Notes: generated from the letters alone by a model not told the origin. Counted from the first letter of the stretch, positions 26,448-35,335 are shown. The stretch: 64,000 nt of DNA from Tistrella mobilis (GCF_041468085.1 NZ_CP121017.1:3843501-3907500); one strand, 5' to 3'. Numbers and translations: made by a program.

Positions 26448-28168
26448 GCGATCCCGTGCTGATCATCGGCGCCGGCCCGGCCGGCTGCGTTGCCGCCCTC
26501 ACCCTGCGTCGCCGCGGCCGCGACGTCGTCCTGCTCGAACGCGCCACCGAACCCGCCTATAAGATCGGCGAGAGCCTGCTGCCCGGCACCCTGTCGCTGC
26601 TCGACCGGCTGGGGCTGATGGACCGGATCATGGAGCGCGGCTTCGTACGCAAGCCGTCGGCCACCTTCGTCTGGGGGCTGGGCCAGGCGCCCTGGACCTT
26701 CTCCTTCGCCACGCCGCGGCCCGAGCCCTGGATCTACGACCATGCGATCCAGGTCTACCGCCAGGAATTCGACGGGCTGCTGCTGGATGCCGCGCGCGAT
26801 GCCGGGGTGGATATCCGCATGGGGCATGCCGTCACCTCGGTCGATTACGACCATGGCGACGGCGTGCTGGTCCGCGCAAGGCGGGTGGCCGATGATGCCG
26901 AGATTGTGCTGCCCGGATCCTATGTGGTCGATGCCACCGGCCAGAACGGGCTGATCGCCCGCGAGCTGGGGCTTCGCCGGTATGATGAGTTCTATCGCTC
27001 GCTCGCGGTGTGGAACTACTACCCCTCGATCCGCAAATTCACCGGCGACCTGGACGGCACCACCTTCTCGATCACCTTCGAGAAGGGCTGGGTATGGATG
27101 ATCCCGCTCAAGGACGGCACCTATTCCGTGGGCGCGGTGGTCGATGTCGACAATGCCGCCGAGATCAACGCCCGCGGCCGGCAGGCCTTCCTGGAAGACT
27201 GCCTGCGCGCCGCCCCGGAAGTTGCGTCCATCGTCGACCTGGACGATCCCCGCGCCGAGGCCCGGATCATCCGCGAATGGTCGTATAATGCCGAACGCAT
27301 GTCGATGGGCCGGGCCTTCCTGGCCGGCGACAGTGCCTGCTTCACCGACCCGCTGTTCTCGCAGGGCGTGCATCTCGCCACCCAGTCCGGTGTCTATGCC
27401 GGGGCGGCGATCGACTTCCTGATCGACCATCCCGACCGGGCCGACGACGTCCATGCCTGGTATGATGCCGCCTATCGCGAAAGCTATTCGCAGTATCACG
27501 AGTTCCTGGCCTCGTTCTACAGCTATGCCTCGGAAGTGATGCCGGCATCGAGCTTCTGGTCGAAGCGTCGGGTGCAGGGGCTGGAAGACAAGCGCTTCTC
27601 GGACAAGACCTGGTTCGCCCGCCTGACCGGCCAGGCCGAAGAGGTGGACGAGGACGAACTGCTGCGCAAATTCGTCAACCGTTCCGGCAACATGATCAGC
27701 CTCGGCCAGCATCTGCGCACCGAACTCACCGACGATTTCACCGAGGAGGAACTCGCCGCCAAACGGGTGCAGTGGATCGGGGCGCTGACCCGCAATCTGA
27801 ACGCGATCAAGCGCTTCGAATGGACCGGGGGCGAGGTTGCGCTGGTGCCGACCTTCAAGGTCGACCCGATGGATTTCGGCCTGGTCGAGCGCCAGCTGGT
27901 CGCCGACGGGCGTGGCCGGCGGATGATGAAATACGCCATGACCGAAGCCCATCGTGACGTCCTGGCGGGGCTCTCGCACGAGACCGTCGGCTATCGCGAG
28001 CTGGTCAAGCGGCTGAAACACGCCGATGACGGCCCCGACCTGTCGTCGCAGATCGTGATCCGCCTGATCGAGGCCGGGATGCTGAAGGGTTATGACGGCG
28101 ACGACCAGCCGGTCGAGATCCAGCACCGGCTGCGCTTCGACGGCGTCGGCGCGGAATACGAGGTCTGA
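26444..28168 (+). CDS. Flavin-dependent halogenase (carrier-protein/phenol type)
   Basis: FADH2-dependent halogenase-like enzyme of 574 residues. GAGPAG (9-14) binds FAD and WVWMIP (216-221) is the WxWxIP motif separating halogenases from monooxygenases. Lys70 in GFVRKPSATFVWG aligns with the catalytic Lys that forms the haloamine, and GESLLPGTL is shared with CndH/PltA-type enzymes, which halogenate carrier-bound pyrrole or phenol groups. The C-terminal 200 residues form the extra helical domain. A flavin reductase is not encoded nearby. ATG 26444 overlaps the acetyltransferase stop. Proximity of ligase, carrier and NRPS supports a carrier-bound substrate; tryptophan in the nearby peptide cores is an alternative. 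Confidence 0.87.
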   Translation: MSDPVLIIGAGPAGCVAALTLRRRGRDVVLLERATEPAYKIGESLLPGTLSLLDRLGLMDRIMERGFVRKPSATFVWGLGQAPWTFSFATPRPEPWIYDHAIQVYRQEFDGLLLDAARDAGVDIRMGHAVTSVDYDHGDGVLVRARRVADDAEIVLPGSYVVDATGQNGLIARELGLRRYDEFYRSLAVWNYYPSIRKFTGDLDGTTFSITFEKGWVWMIPLKDGTYSVGAVVDVDNAAEINARGRQAFLEDCLRAAPEVASIVDLDDPRAEARIIREWSYNAERMSMGRAFLAGDSACFTDPLFSQGVHLATQSGVYAGAAIDFLIDHPDRADDVHAWYDAAYRESYSQYHEFLASFYSYASEVMPASSFWSKRRVQGLEDKRFSDKTWFARLTGQAEEVDEDELLRKFVNRSGNMISLGQHLRTELTDDFTEEELAAKRVQWIGALTRNLNAIKRFEWTGGEVALVPTFKVDPMDFGLVERQLVADGRGRRMMKYAMTEAHRDVLAGLSHETVGYRELVKRLKHADDGPDLSSQIVIRLIEAGMLKGYDGDDQPVEIQHRLRFDGVGAEYEV

Positions 28169-28188
28169 GCGTCGAGGCAGGAGATCCC

Positions 28189-28737
28189 ATGGTGACCCCA
28201 ACCGTTCTGATCGTGCCGGGGCTGGGTGGATCCGGCCCCGATCATTGGCAAAGCCTGTGGCTGGAAGAAAACCCCGCCTGGCGGCGGGTGGAACAGCGCG
28301 ACTGGGACCACCCGGTCGCGTCGGAATGGCTTGCAGCGCTGGACGAGGCGGTGGCGCTGGCACCCGGACCGGTGGTGCTGGTGGCGCACAGCCTGTCCTG
28401 CGCGCTGGTGGTGCGCTGGGCGGAAACCTCCGCCCGCGCCGGCCGGGTGAGGGGCGCCCTGCTCGTCTCTCCGGCCGATGTCGACAGCCCCGATCACACA
28501 CCGGAAGAGGCAAGGGTCTTCGCCCCGATGCCGACCCTGGTTCTGCCCTTCCGCACGCTGGTGGTGGCGAGCGACGACGACCCCTATGTCGCGCCCGAGC
28601 GGGCCGCCGGCTTCGCGGCCGCCTGGGGCGCCGATCTCACCATCATTCCCGGTGCCGGCCACATCAACGCCGATTCGGGCTTCGGCCATTGGCCGCTCGG
28701 CCAGGATCTGCTGAGAGAACTGACGGAGGACATCTGA
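28189..28737 (+). CDS. RBBP9/YdeN-family serine hydrolase
   Basis: Alpha/beta hydrolase of 182 residues. TVLIVPGLGGSGPDHWQSLW is the family start, the nucleophile is Ser68 in VAHSLSCAL, the acid is in VVASDDDPYV, and the His is in GAGHINADSGFG. RBBP9-type proteins are small esterase-like hydrolases with poorly known substrates. Lying 20 bases after the halogenase and ahead of the NRPS, it could act as a proofreading or release hydrolase (inference). Confidence 0.88.
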   Translation: MVTPTVLIVPGLGGSGPDHWQSLWLEENPAWRRVEQRDWDHPVASEWLAALDEAVALAPGPVVLVAHSLSCALVVRWAETSARAGRVRGALLVSPADVDSPDHTPEEARVFAPMPTLVLPFRTLVVASDDDPYVAPERAAGFAAAWGADLTIIPGAGHINADSGFGHWPLGQDLLRELTEDI

Positions 28738-28830
28738 GCGGCCCCGCACATCAACATCCCTCCCCCCTGCCTGCAGCTCCCCCGCACATTCCCTCAACGG
28801 GCGCAGATGCCCCGTCCGGGAGGCAGCCAC

Positions 28831-31800
28831 ATGCTGCATCACCTCAATCTCGCCCAGCGCGACATATTCTTCGATCGCACGCTCAACCCCGACCGGCTGT
28901 ACCTGGTCGGGGGCGAGATGCAGGTGGACGGCGCCTTCGACGATGGGGTGGCGGCAGCGGCCTATCGGACGGTGATGGGCGACGTGGCGGCGATGCGGGC
29001 CCGGCTGGTGGTGCAGGATCATCAGCCGATGCTGGCGGTGGCACCACCGGACGACACCACCCCTGCCCCCTTCCGGCTGGAAGATTTCAGCGCCGGACCG
29101 GACCCCGCGATGAGCGTCGCCGCCCGGGCCGCCGCCCTCTGGGCCGAACCGATCCGACCCGAGGACGGCCGGGTCATGCACGACATGTGGGTCCTGAAGG
29201 CGGCGCAGGACCGGCGGACCATTCTGTTCCGCTGCCATCATCTGATCGCCGACGGCTGGGCAGGGCTTGCCCTTTTCGATCGGTTCCGCCGGGCCTATGA
29301 CGCCATCCTGACCGGCGGGATACCGGTACCGGAGCCGGCACCGCTGCCCGATCCTGCGGTCGAGCTTGCCTGGATCCAGGGGCCGAAAGCCGCAGAGGAC
29401 GGTGCCTTCTGGGCCCGTGAGCTGGCCGATCTGCCCGCCCGGGCCTTTCTGCGCCGCCCGCCCTTCGGACCGTCGCTCAAGGCCCGGATCACCCGCGACC
29501 GGGCGGCCTTTGCCCGGATCGAGGCGGTCGCCACCGCCGCCGGCGTTCCTCTGCCGGCCCTGCTGCTCACCCTGTTCGCGACCCTGGTCCACGAGTTGAC
29601 CGGCCGGGTGGCGATGATCGTCGCCACCCCGGTTCGCAACCGGATGACCGCGGCCGAACGCGCGGCCATCGCCCCCTTCGTCCGGCTGATGCCGCTTGGC
29701 CTGCAGATCGACCCGGCCGGACGGCTGGGCGAGGCCGCAGCCGCGGTTCAGGCGGCGATGCGTCGTGGCTTCCGCCATCAGCGCCTGCCCATGGGCGCGA
29801 TCGGCAAGGCGCTCGGCCGCAGACCCGGGGCCGGTGATGCCATGCTCGGCGATGTGCTGTTCTCCTTCGAGACCCGGCCGGCCACACAGGGCTTCGCCGG
29901 CTGCCGCACCCTGCTCCACCCGGTCAGTCACGAGGGCGACAAATACGCCCTCGCCCTCCATGTCCGCGATCTGGGGGGTGAGGGGCCGGTCGATTTCGAT
30001 CTGGCACTGGATGCCGCCCATTGGGGACCACTTGGGGCGGCGCCGGTGGTGGAGCGGCTGGGGCCGATGCTGGATGCTCTGGAACAGGCGACACCCGACA
30101 CACCGCTCGCGCGACTGATCCCGCCCATGCCTGCGGCCGAACGGGCCTTGATCGCGCGGGTGAACGATACCGCCCGACCATTGCCGGGCCGGGCCGGCGG
30201 CGCGGCGAGCGTGGTGGAGCTGATCCGCGAGACCGCGCGTCTCAGATCTGCCGAGCCCGCCCTGGTGACCGCAGCGGGCGAGGTCACGAGCTTCGCGGCC
30301 CTCGACCTCTGGTCCGACAGGGTCGCCCGGGTCCTCGTCGCGCTGGGCGCCGGCCCCGACCGGATCATCGGGGTGATGATCGACCGGCGGCCCGAAATGA
30401 TTGCCGCGGTTCTGGGGGTGCTCAAATCCGGTGCGGCCTTCCTGCCGCTCGATCCCGCCCTGCCGCCGGCGCGGCTGGCCGAGCTGGCGGCGGATGGCGG
30501 GGCGATGACCGTGATCACCTGCCGGGACTTCGCGACAATCGCGACGGGCCGGCCGCTGCTGGTGATGGATGATGCAGGCGCGCTCGACGCACCGGAGGTG
30601 GCGCTGCCGGCCCCGGCCCCCGACCATCTGGCCTATCTGCTCTACACCTCCGGCACCACCGGCCGGCCGAAGGGGGTAATGGTCGACCATGCCGCCCTGC
30701 TCAACCGGCTGGTCTGGCAGTGGCACGCACTTGGCCATCGACAGCACGAACCGATCCTGCACCGCACGACCGCAAGCTTCGACGTCTCGGTCTGGGAGAT
30801 GCTGATGCCGCCGGCCATGGGCGCGCCCATGGTGCTCTGCCCCGCGGTCACCGCCCATGATCCGCAGGCATTGGCCAGGCTGATCGAGGCGCGGGACATT
30901 GCCTGCCTGCATTTCGTGCCCGGCGCCCTGGATGCCATGCTGGCCGGTCTGCCCGCAGCCGATGACGAACGCCTGTCGCGGCTGCGGCTGATCGTGACCA
31001 GCGGCGAAGCCTTGCGGTCGGAAACCGTGCGCCGGGTCGCAGCCCGCTGGCCGGGTGTCCGGATCGTCAATCTCTACGGGCCGACCGAGGCCGCGATCGA
31101 CGTCGCCCGCCATGATGCCGATCCCGAAGAGACGGTGGTGCCGATCGGCCGGCCGGTCTGGAACACCCGGCTGCTGGTGGTCGACCCCGATACCCTGCGA
31201 CCGGTCGCGGTGGGTCGGCCGGGGGAGCTGGTGATCGGTGGCGTTCAGCTTGCCCGCGGCTATCTGGGCCGGCCGGACCTGTCGGCCGACCGTTTTCCCG
31301 AAGATCCGGCAAGCCCGGGGGCCCGACTCTACCGCACCGGTGACGAGGCTTTGCTGACGCCGGACGGGGTCTTCCTCTATCTGGGCCGGCTGGATGATCA
31401 GGTGAAGATCGATGGCGCGCGGGTGGAGCCGGGCGAGGTCGCAGCACGACTGGCCAGCCATCCCGCCGTACAGGAGGCGGCGGTCAGGGCCATCATCGGC
31501 CCCCGCGGCCCAAGGCTCGCCGGCTGGTATGTCGGCGAGACCGTCTCCGCGGCCGAGCTGCGGAGCTGGGCCGCCGGGCGCCTGCCGGGCTGGATGGTTC
31601 CGGCGGTGCTCACCCGCATGGATCACCTGCCCCGCCGCCCCAACGGCAAGCTCGATGCCGCCGCCCTGCCGGCGCCGGCCCTCGCCGAGGGGCCGGTCCG
31701 CACCGCCCCGGCCACCGCCCTTGAAGCCGCCATCGCCGGCGCCTTCGCCCGGGTGCTGGACGGGGTAGCGGTGGATGCGGCCACCGATTTCTTCCTGGCA

Positions 31801-32670
31801 GGCGGACATTCGCTGACCGCGCTCCGGCTCACCGGCGAGATCCGGGCGGCGACCGGGCTTGAGACAGATCTGAAGCAGCTGTTCCTCAACCCGACGCCGC
31901 GGCTGCTGGCCGCGGCCCTGGATCAGGCCCGCATCACCGCCGGTGATCACGAGGATGACGGGCCGCTGCCGCTGTTCCGGCCGGCGACGGGGCGGACGGC
32001 ACCGGTCTTCCTGATCCCGCCGGTCGCCGGAGAGCCGGCCATCTTCCTGGATCTTGCAGCACGGCTCGGCCACACCGCCTGGGGGCTGCGCTTCCCGGCG
32101 CATCCGGCGGCGGGCCTGCCGGAATTCGCCCGCCATCTTGCCCGGACGGTGCTGGAGATCGCCCCCCGGGGACCGTGGTATCTGATCGGCTATTCGCTCG
32201 GCGGCATGGCTGGCTTCGATGCTGCGCGGCTGATCGAGGCGGAGACCGGCGGCCGGGTGGACCTGGTGCTGCTCGACGTCTCGGCCGCACCGGTCCCCCT
32301 GCATCCCGACGCGGTCGCGGCAAAATTCGAGCGTGAATTCGCCCGTATCGCGGCGGGCGGCAACGACGCCATGGGCCGCCTCGCCGCCGGTCTCGGCCGG
32401 CCGGCGATCGCCCGGCTGAAGGCCCGGGTGCTGCGCAACGCCCGGGCGACGACCGGATGGCAGGCGCGCGGCGCCATCCGCGGCGACATCACCATGATCA
32501 CCGCCCTGCGTGATCCGGCCGAGCGCCGCCCCGAATGCTGGGCCGCCCATACCACCGGCCGCTTCCGGCTGATCGGACTGGATGCCGGCCATTTCGACCT
32601 GCTGTCGGACCGGATGATACCGGATCTGCTCCGGGCGCTGTCGCCAATGCCCGAACCGGTCCCCGCCTGA
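28831..32670 (+). CDS. NRPS module C-A-T-TE, serine-type A domain
   Basis: Nonribosomal peptide synthetase of 1279 residues, the size and architecture of EntF. Condensation domain: HHLIADG at 136-142. Adenylation domain: YTSGTTGRPKG at 605-615 and Lys940 in PNGKLD. The pocket residues D651, V652, W655, H694, V722, S724, L748, I756, D757, K940 read DVWHVSLIDK, one change from the serine code DVWHLSLIDK. Carrier: Ser994 in GGHS. Thioesterase: Ser1122 in GYSLGG, Asp1149, His1254. ATG 28831 has GGGAGG seven bases upstream; the frame opens at 28807. The C domain probably takes an acyl group from the free carrier protein at 32713 and joins it to serine. Confidence 0.95.
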   Translation: MLHHLNLAQRDIFFDRTLNPDRLYLVGGEMQVDGAFDDGVAAAAYRTVMGDVAAMRARLVVQDHQPMLAVAPPDDTTPAPFRLEDFSAGPDPAMSVAARAAALWAEPIRPEDGRVMHDMWVLKAAQDRRTILFRCHHLIADGWAGLALFDRFRRAYDAILTGGIPVPEPAPLPDPAVELAWIQGPKAAEDGAFWARELADLPARAFLRRPPFGPSLKARITRDRAAFARIEAVATAAGVPLPALLLTLFATLVHELTGRVAMIVATPVRNRMTAAERAAIAPFVRLMPLGLQIDPAGRLGEAAAAVQAAMRRGFRHQRLPMGAIGKALGRRPGAGDAMLGDVLFSFETRPATQGFAGCRTLLHPVSHEGDKYALALHVRDLGGEGPVDFDLALDAAHWGPLGAAPVVERLGPMLDALEQATPDTPLARLIPPMPAAERALIARVNDTARPLPGRAGGAASVVELIRETARLRSAEPALVTAAGEVTSFAALDLWSDRVARVLVALGAGPDRIIGVMIDRRPEMIAAVLGVLKSGAAFLPLDPALPPARLAELAADGGAMTVITCRDFATIATGRPLLVMDDAGALDAPEVALPAPAPDHLAYLLYTSGTTGRPKGVMVDHAALLNRLVWQWHALGHRQHEPILHRTTASFDVSVWEMLMPPAMGAPMVLCPAVTAHDPQALARLIEARDIACLHFVPGALDAMLAGLPAADDERLSRLRLIVTSGEALRSETVRRVAARWPGVRIVNLYGPTEAAIDVARHDADPEETVVPIGRPVWNTRLLVVDPDTLRPVAVGRPGELVIGGVQLARGYLGRPDLSADRFPEDPASPGARLYRTGDEALLTPDGVFLYLGRLDDQVKIDGARVEPGEVAARLASHPAVQEAAVRAIIGPRGPRLAGWYVGETVSAAELRSWAAGRLPGWMVPAVLTRMDHLPRRPNGKLDAAALPAPALAEGPVRTAPATALEAAIAGAFARVLDGVAVDAATDFFLAGGHSLTALRLTGEIRAATGLETDLKQLFLNPTPRLLAAALDQARITAGDHEDDGPLPLFRPATGRTAPVFLIPPVAGEPAIFLDLAARLGHTAWGLRFPAHPAAGLPEFARHLARTVLEIAPRGPWYLIGYSLGGMAGFDAARLIEAETGGRVDLVLLDVSAAPVPLHPDAVAAKFEREFARIAAGGNDAMGRLAAGLGRPAIARLKARVLRNARATTGWQARGAIRGDITMITALRDPAERRPECWAAHTTGRFRLIGLDAGHFDLLSDRMIPDLLRALSPMPEPVPA

Positions 32671-32712
32671 CCCTTCGCCACAGACCCCGCCCAAGACAGA
32701 GGAGGCCCGAAG

Positions 32713-33048
32713 ATGGCCGATGAAGCAGCAATCCGGGACATGATCCTGGCCACCCTCGCCGAGGTGAACGAGGAACGCGAGGAACCCTTCGACCTTGCCC
32801 CTGGTCCCGCGCTCATCCTCTATGGCAGCGGCGGCGTGTTCGACAGCATGGGGTTGGTCAATTTTCTGACCACGGTCGAGGAAAAGCTCGACGACGATTT
32901 CGGTGTCACCGTGTCGCTGACCTCCGAGAAGGCGGTGTCGCGCAAGGTGAGCCCGTTTGCGAGCGTCGAGGCGCTCACCGCCTTCGTGATGGAAGAAATT
33001 TCCGAGGCCGACGGTGCCGACACCCCGCTGCAGGCGGCCGCCTCTTGA
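32713..33048 (+). CDS. Free-standing acyl/aryl carrier protein
   Basis: Carrier protein of 111 residues. The phosphopantetheine site is Ser45 in LYGSGGVFDSMGLVNFL; helices on both sides and EALTAFVMEEI near the C-terminus fit the ACP fold. It is longer than FabD-type ACPs and resembles stand-alone carriers of specialised pathways. Strong GGAGG at 32701-32705. Placed 42 bases after the NRPS, it is the natural partner for the ligase (loading), the halogenase (tailoring) and the NRPS C domain (donor). The stop overlaps the TTG start of the next gene. Confidence 0.88.
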   Translation: MADEAAIRDMILATLAEVNEEREEPFDLAPGPALILYGSGGVFDSMGLVNFLTTVEEKLDDDFGVTVSLTSEKAVSRKVSPFASVEALTAFVMEEISEADGADTPLQAAAS

Positions 33049-33443
33049 ACCGCCGGGCGCTCATCCTGGGCACCGCCTCCGGCCTGCTCTATGGCGGCTG
33101 GGCCTTCTTCGCCAATCACGGCGCAGGAATGCCGGCGGGGCTCAGGGCCGCCGCGGTTCAATTCCTGCTGAGTTTCGGCGCGACCGCCGTGCTCACGCTC
33201 GCCATGGATGCGATCCTGGCGCGACGGCTTCGGGCCGGCGCAATCGTGGCGGCGGTGGTACCGATCACCCTGCTCGCCCTGGTCTTTGCCACGGCACATG
33301 CCCTGGCAGGCACACCCCATGTGCTGGCCACCATCGCCCCCTCCTATGGCATCGGGCTCATCTTCTGCACCGTCTATGTCCGGGCGCGGCGGGCGGCGGT
33401 GGCGCGAGAGGCTTGCCCATCGCCGGCCGGGCGCCAAGTATAG
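33045..33443 (+). CDS. Small four-helix membrane protein
   Basis: Protein of 132 residues with four hydrophobic stretches (about residues 7-25, 32-57, 62-84, 92-113) separated by short loops, e.g. ALILGTASGLLYGGWAFFANHG and TLLALVFATAHALAG. No family was recognised. It starts with TTG at 33045 inside the carrier-protein stop codon (TTGA), so it is translationally coupled to the carrier gene. A transport or membrane-tethering role for the cluster product is possible but unsupported by motifs. Confidence 0.65.
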   Translation: MNRRALILGTASGLLYGGWAFFANHGAGMPAGLRAAAVQFLLSFGATAVLTLAMDAILARRLRAGAIVAAVVPITLLALVFATAHALAGTPHVLATIAPSYGIGLIFCTVYVRARRAAVAREACPSPAGRQV

Positions 33444-33482
33444 GAGGCCTGCCGCCCACCCGATCCGCCGGAACCGGAGCCG

Positions 33483-34655
33483 ATGACCGACCAGGACCAG
33501 CGCCTGACCCTGACCACTGCTGAAAGTATGGCGGAGATCGCCCCCGAAGCGTGGAATGCCCTTGCAGGCGCCGACAATCCGTTTCTGTCTCACGCCTTTC
33601 TGCACGCGCTGGAGGTTTCCGGTTCCGTCTCGGAACGCACCGGCTGGCTGCCGCGCCATCTGCTGCTCAACACCGCCGACGGACGGCTGATCGGGGCGGT
33701 GCCGCTTTATCTCAAAGCCCATTCCTGGGGCGAATACGTCTTCGATCAGGCCTGGGCGCGCGCCTATGAACAGGCCGGCGGCGCCTATTATCCCAAGCTT
33801 CAGGCGGCCGTGCCCTTCACACCCGTGCCCGGCCCGCGCCTGCTGGCCGGCAACGGCCCCGAGGCGCCGGCAATCCGCCGCACCCTGGCCGACGGGCTGG
33901 CTGCGGTGGCCGGCAGCCTCGGCGTCTCGGGCGTGCATGTCACCTTCCTGACGCCGGAAGACATGGCACCGCTCGCCATGGCCGGCTTCATGCCCCGACA
34001 TGACGTTCAATTCCACTGGCACAATCGCGGCTATGGCAGTTTCGATGACTTCCTGGCCGCACTCTCGGCTCGCAAGCGCAAGATGATCCGCAAAGAGCGG
34101 GAAAAAGTGCGCGAGAGCGGCCTGATCTTCCGCGCGCTTTCGGGCGATGCCCTCACGCCAGTCACCTGGGATGCCTTTCACCGCTTCTACCGCGCCACGG
34201 TCGACCGCAAATGGGGCGAGGCCTATCTCACCCGCAGCTTTTTCGACCGGCTGGGCGAAACCATGCCCGACCGGGTGGTGCTGATCATGGCCTATGACGG
34301 CGACCGGCCGGTGGCCGGTGCGCTCAACCTCGTCGGCAACGACACCCTCTACGGCCGCAATTGGGGGGCTGTGGTCGATTTGCCCTTCCTGCATTTCGAA
34401 ACCTGCTACTACCAGGCCATGGAGGTCGCCATCGACCGTGGTCTGGCGCGGGTCGAGGCCGGCGCGCAGGGTGGCCACAAGCTGCTGCGCGGCTACGAAC
34501 CCGTCACCACCCGCTCGGCCCACTGGCTGGCGGATCCGCGACTTGCCCATGCGGTCAGGGACTTCCTGGACCGCGAGCGCGCCGCGGTCGACGCCGAGGC
34601 CGAGGCGCTGGGCGAGCATCTGCCCTTCCGTCGGGATCAGAGCGGCCCGGAATAG
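33483..34655 (+). CDS. DUF482 GNAT-like (peptidogalycan-type) acyltransferase
   Basis: Protein of 390 residues. The family pattern is clear: NPFLSHAFLHALEVSGSVSERTGWLPRHLLL, VPLYLKAHSWGEYVFDQAWARAYEQAG, FLAALSARKRKMIRKEREKVRESG, and GLARVEAGAQGGHKLLRGYEPV. DUF482 proteins have two GNAT/FemX-like lobes and are common in proteobacteria as housekeeping genes of unknown acceptor. It starts 40 bases after the membrane protein and could be part of the cluster transcript, but similar proteins also occur alone. It lies directly upstream of the precursor-like peptides. Confidence 0.85.
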   Translation: MTDQDQRLTLTTAESMAEIAPEAWNALAGADNPFLSHAFLHALEVSGSVSERTGWLPRHLLLNTADGRLIGAVPLYLKAHSWGEYVFDQAWARAYEQAGGAYYPKLQAAVPFTPVPGPRLLAGNGPEAPAIRRTLADGLAAVAGSLGVSGVHVTFLTPEDMAPLAMAGFMPRHDVQFHWHNRGYGSFDDFLAALSARKRKMIRKEREKVRESGLIFRALSGDALTPVTWDAFHRFYRATVDRKWGEAYLTRSFFDRLGETMPDRVVLIMAYDGDRPVAGALNLVGNDTLYGRNWGAVVDLPFLHFETCYYQAMEVAIDRGLARVEAGAQGGHKLLRGYEPVTTRSAHWLADPRLAHAVRDFLDRERAAVDAEAEALGEHLPFRRDQSGPE

Positions 34656-34768
34656 GGACCGCGCCGGATAAACGACGGGCAACGCGGCACGACGGACGGG
34701 CTGGGCAGAAACAAGGATCGGGCGCATGCTCGGCTCCACGATCCGCCACCGCCGATGGAGCCGCCGCC

Positions 34769-35047
34769 ATGGTGCCCACCTCTCACCTGCTGATGCTGAC
34801 CTCAGATCCGACCGTCGCCTGGGCACTTGCCTCTGCCATCTCTGCCGAAGAGGCCGCCAAGGTGCTGGGCGATGCCGGTGAAGCCAAGGGCTTCAAGTTC
34901 GACTGGCGCTCGCTGATCCCCCGGCTCAAGCGGCGGTCGGAAGACACCGAGATCGACGATGCGGCGCTGGAAGGCGTGGCCGGCGGCGTCGCGGTGAACA
35001 GCGCCTATATGCCGCTGGGTGGCGGCTGGATGATTTCCGGCAACTGA
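34769..35047 (+). CDS. Nif11-like leader precursor peptide 1
   Basis: Protein of 92 residues with a long leader (1-73) ending in DDAALEGVAGG and a 19-residue core-like tail, VAVNSAYMPLGGGWMISGN. The leader shows LTSDPTVAWAL, ISAEEAAKVLGDAGEAKGFKF and the acidic stretch before the double glycine, the pattern of Nif11/NHLP RiPP leaders. GGAG lies 9 bases upstream of the ATG. A paralogue with an identically long leader follows 18 bases later. No Cys, Ser/Thr-rich or Lys-containing core is present, so lanthipeptide or acyl-lysine chemistry is unlikely; Tyr, Met and Trp are the reactive side chains. Function as a RiPP precursor is inferred. Confidence 0.7.
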   Translation: MVPTSHLLMLTSDPTVAWALASAISAEEAAKVLGDAGEAKGFKFDWRSLIPRLKRRSEDTEIDDAALEGVAGGVAVNSAYMPLGGGWMISGN

Positions 35048-35065
35048 GCGGCGGAGCCCGACGAT

Positions 35066-35335
35066 ATGATCTCGACCTCGCAGCTGATGGCACTTGCCAG
35101 CGACCCGGCCACCGCCGCGGCGCTGATCGCCGCCATGACCCCGGAAGAGGCCGCCCGCATCCTGGGGGAAACCGGTGATGCCCGGGGCTTCAGGTTCGAC
35201 TGGCGTGCCCTGATCCCGCGGCTGAAGCGCCGGACGGATGATGCCGCACTCGACGACGCCGCCCTGGAAGGCGTCGCCGGCGGGGCTGCCTCGGCAGCAA
35301 TGATCCTGCCGGGCGGCTGGACGTTCGGCGGTTGA
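35066..35335 (+). CDS. Nif11-like leader precursor peptide 2
   Basis: Paralogue of the preceding peptide, 89 residues. Its first 73 residues align to peptide 1 without gaps, 46 identical by eye, including FDWR-LIPRLKRR and DDAALEGVAGG. The tail is AASAAMILPGGWTFGG. Cores share SA, Met, Leu and GGW, but differ in length by three residues. Strong leader conservation with core drift is the signature of RiPP precursors. GGAG at 35053 precedes the ATG. The next gene, a DUF6445 oxygenase-like protein, starts 73 bases after the stop and may modify the core. Confidence 0.7.
   Translation: MISTSQLMALASDPATAAALIAAMTPEEAARILGETGDARGFRFDWRALIPRLKRRTDDAALDDAALEGVAGGAASAAMILPGGWTFGG

Noticed and set aside
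28090-32694. Very long minus-strand frame (over 1500 residues) opposite the NRPS gene
   Set aside because: It is a GC-bias shadow: His/Gly/Arg/Gln-rich with no domains, while the plus strand encodes a full NRPS with all catalytic motifs.
23552-33048. Catecholate siderophore (enterobactin-like) cluster
   Set aside because: The NRPS resembles EntF, but no isochorismate synthase, isochorismatase, TonB receptor or esterase gene is present in the window.
33483-35335. Selidamide-type Nif11 peptide acylation by the adjacent GNAT-like protein
   Set aside because: The DUF482 protein is not a short maturase-type GNAT, and the two cores contain no Lys, Orn precursor Arg or other side-chain amine to acylate.
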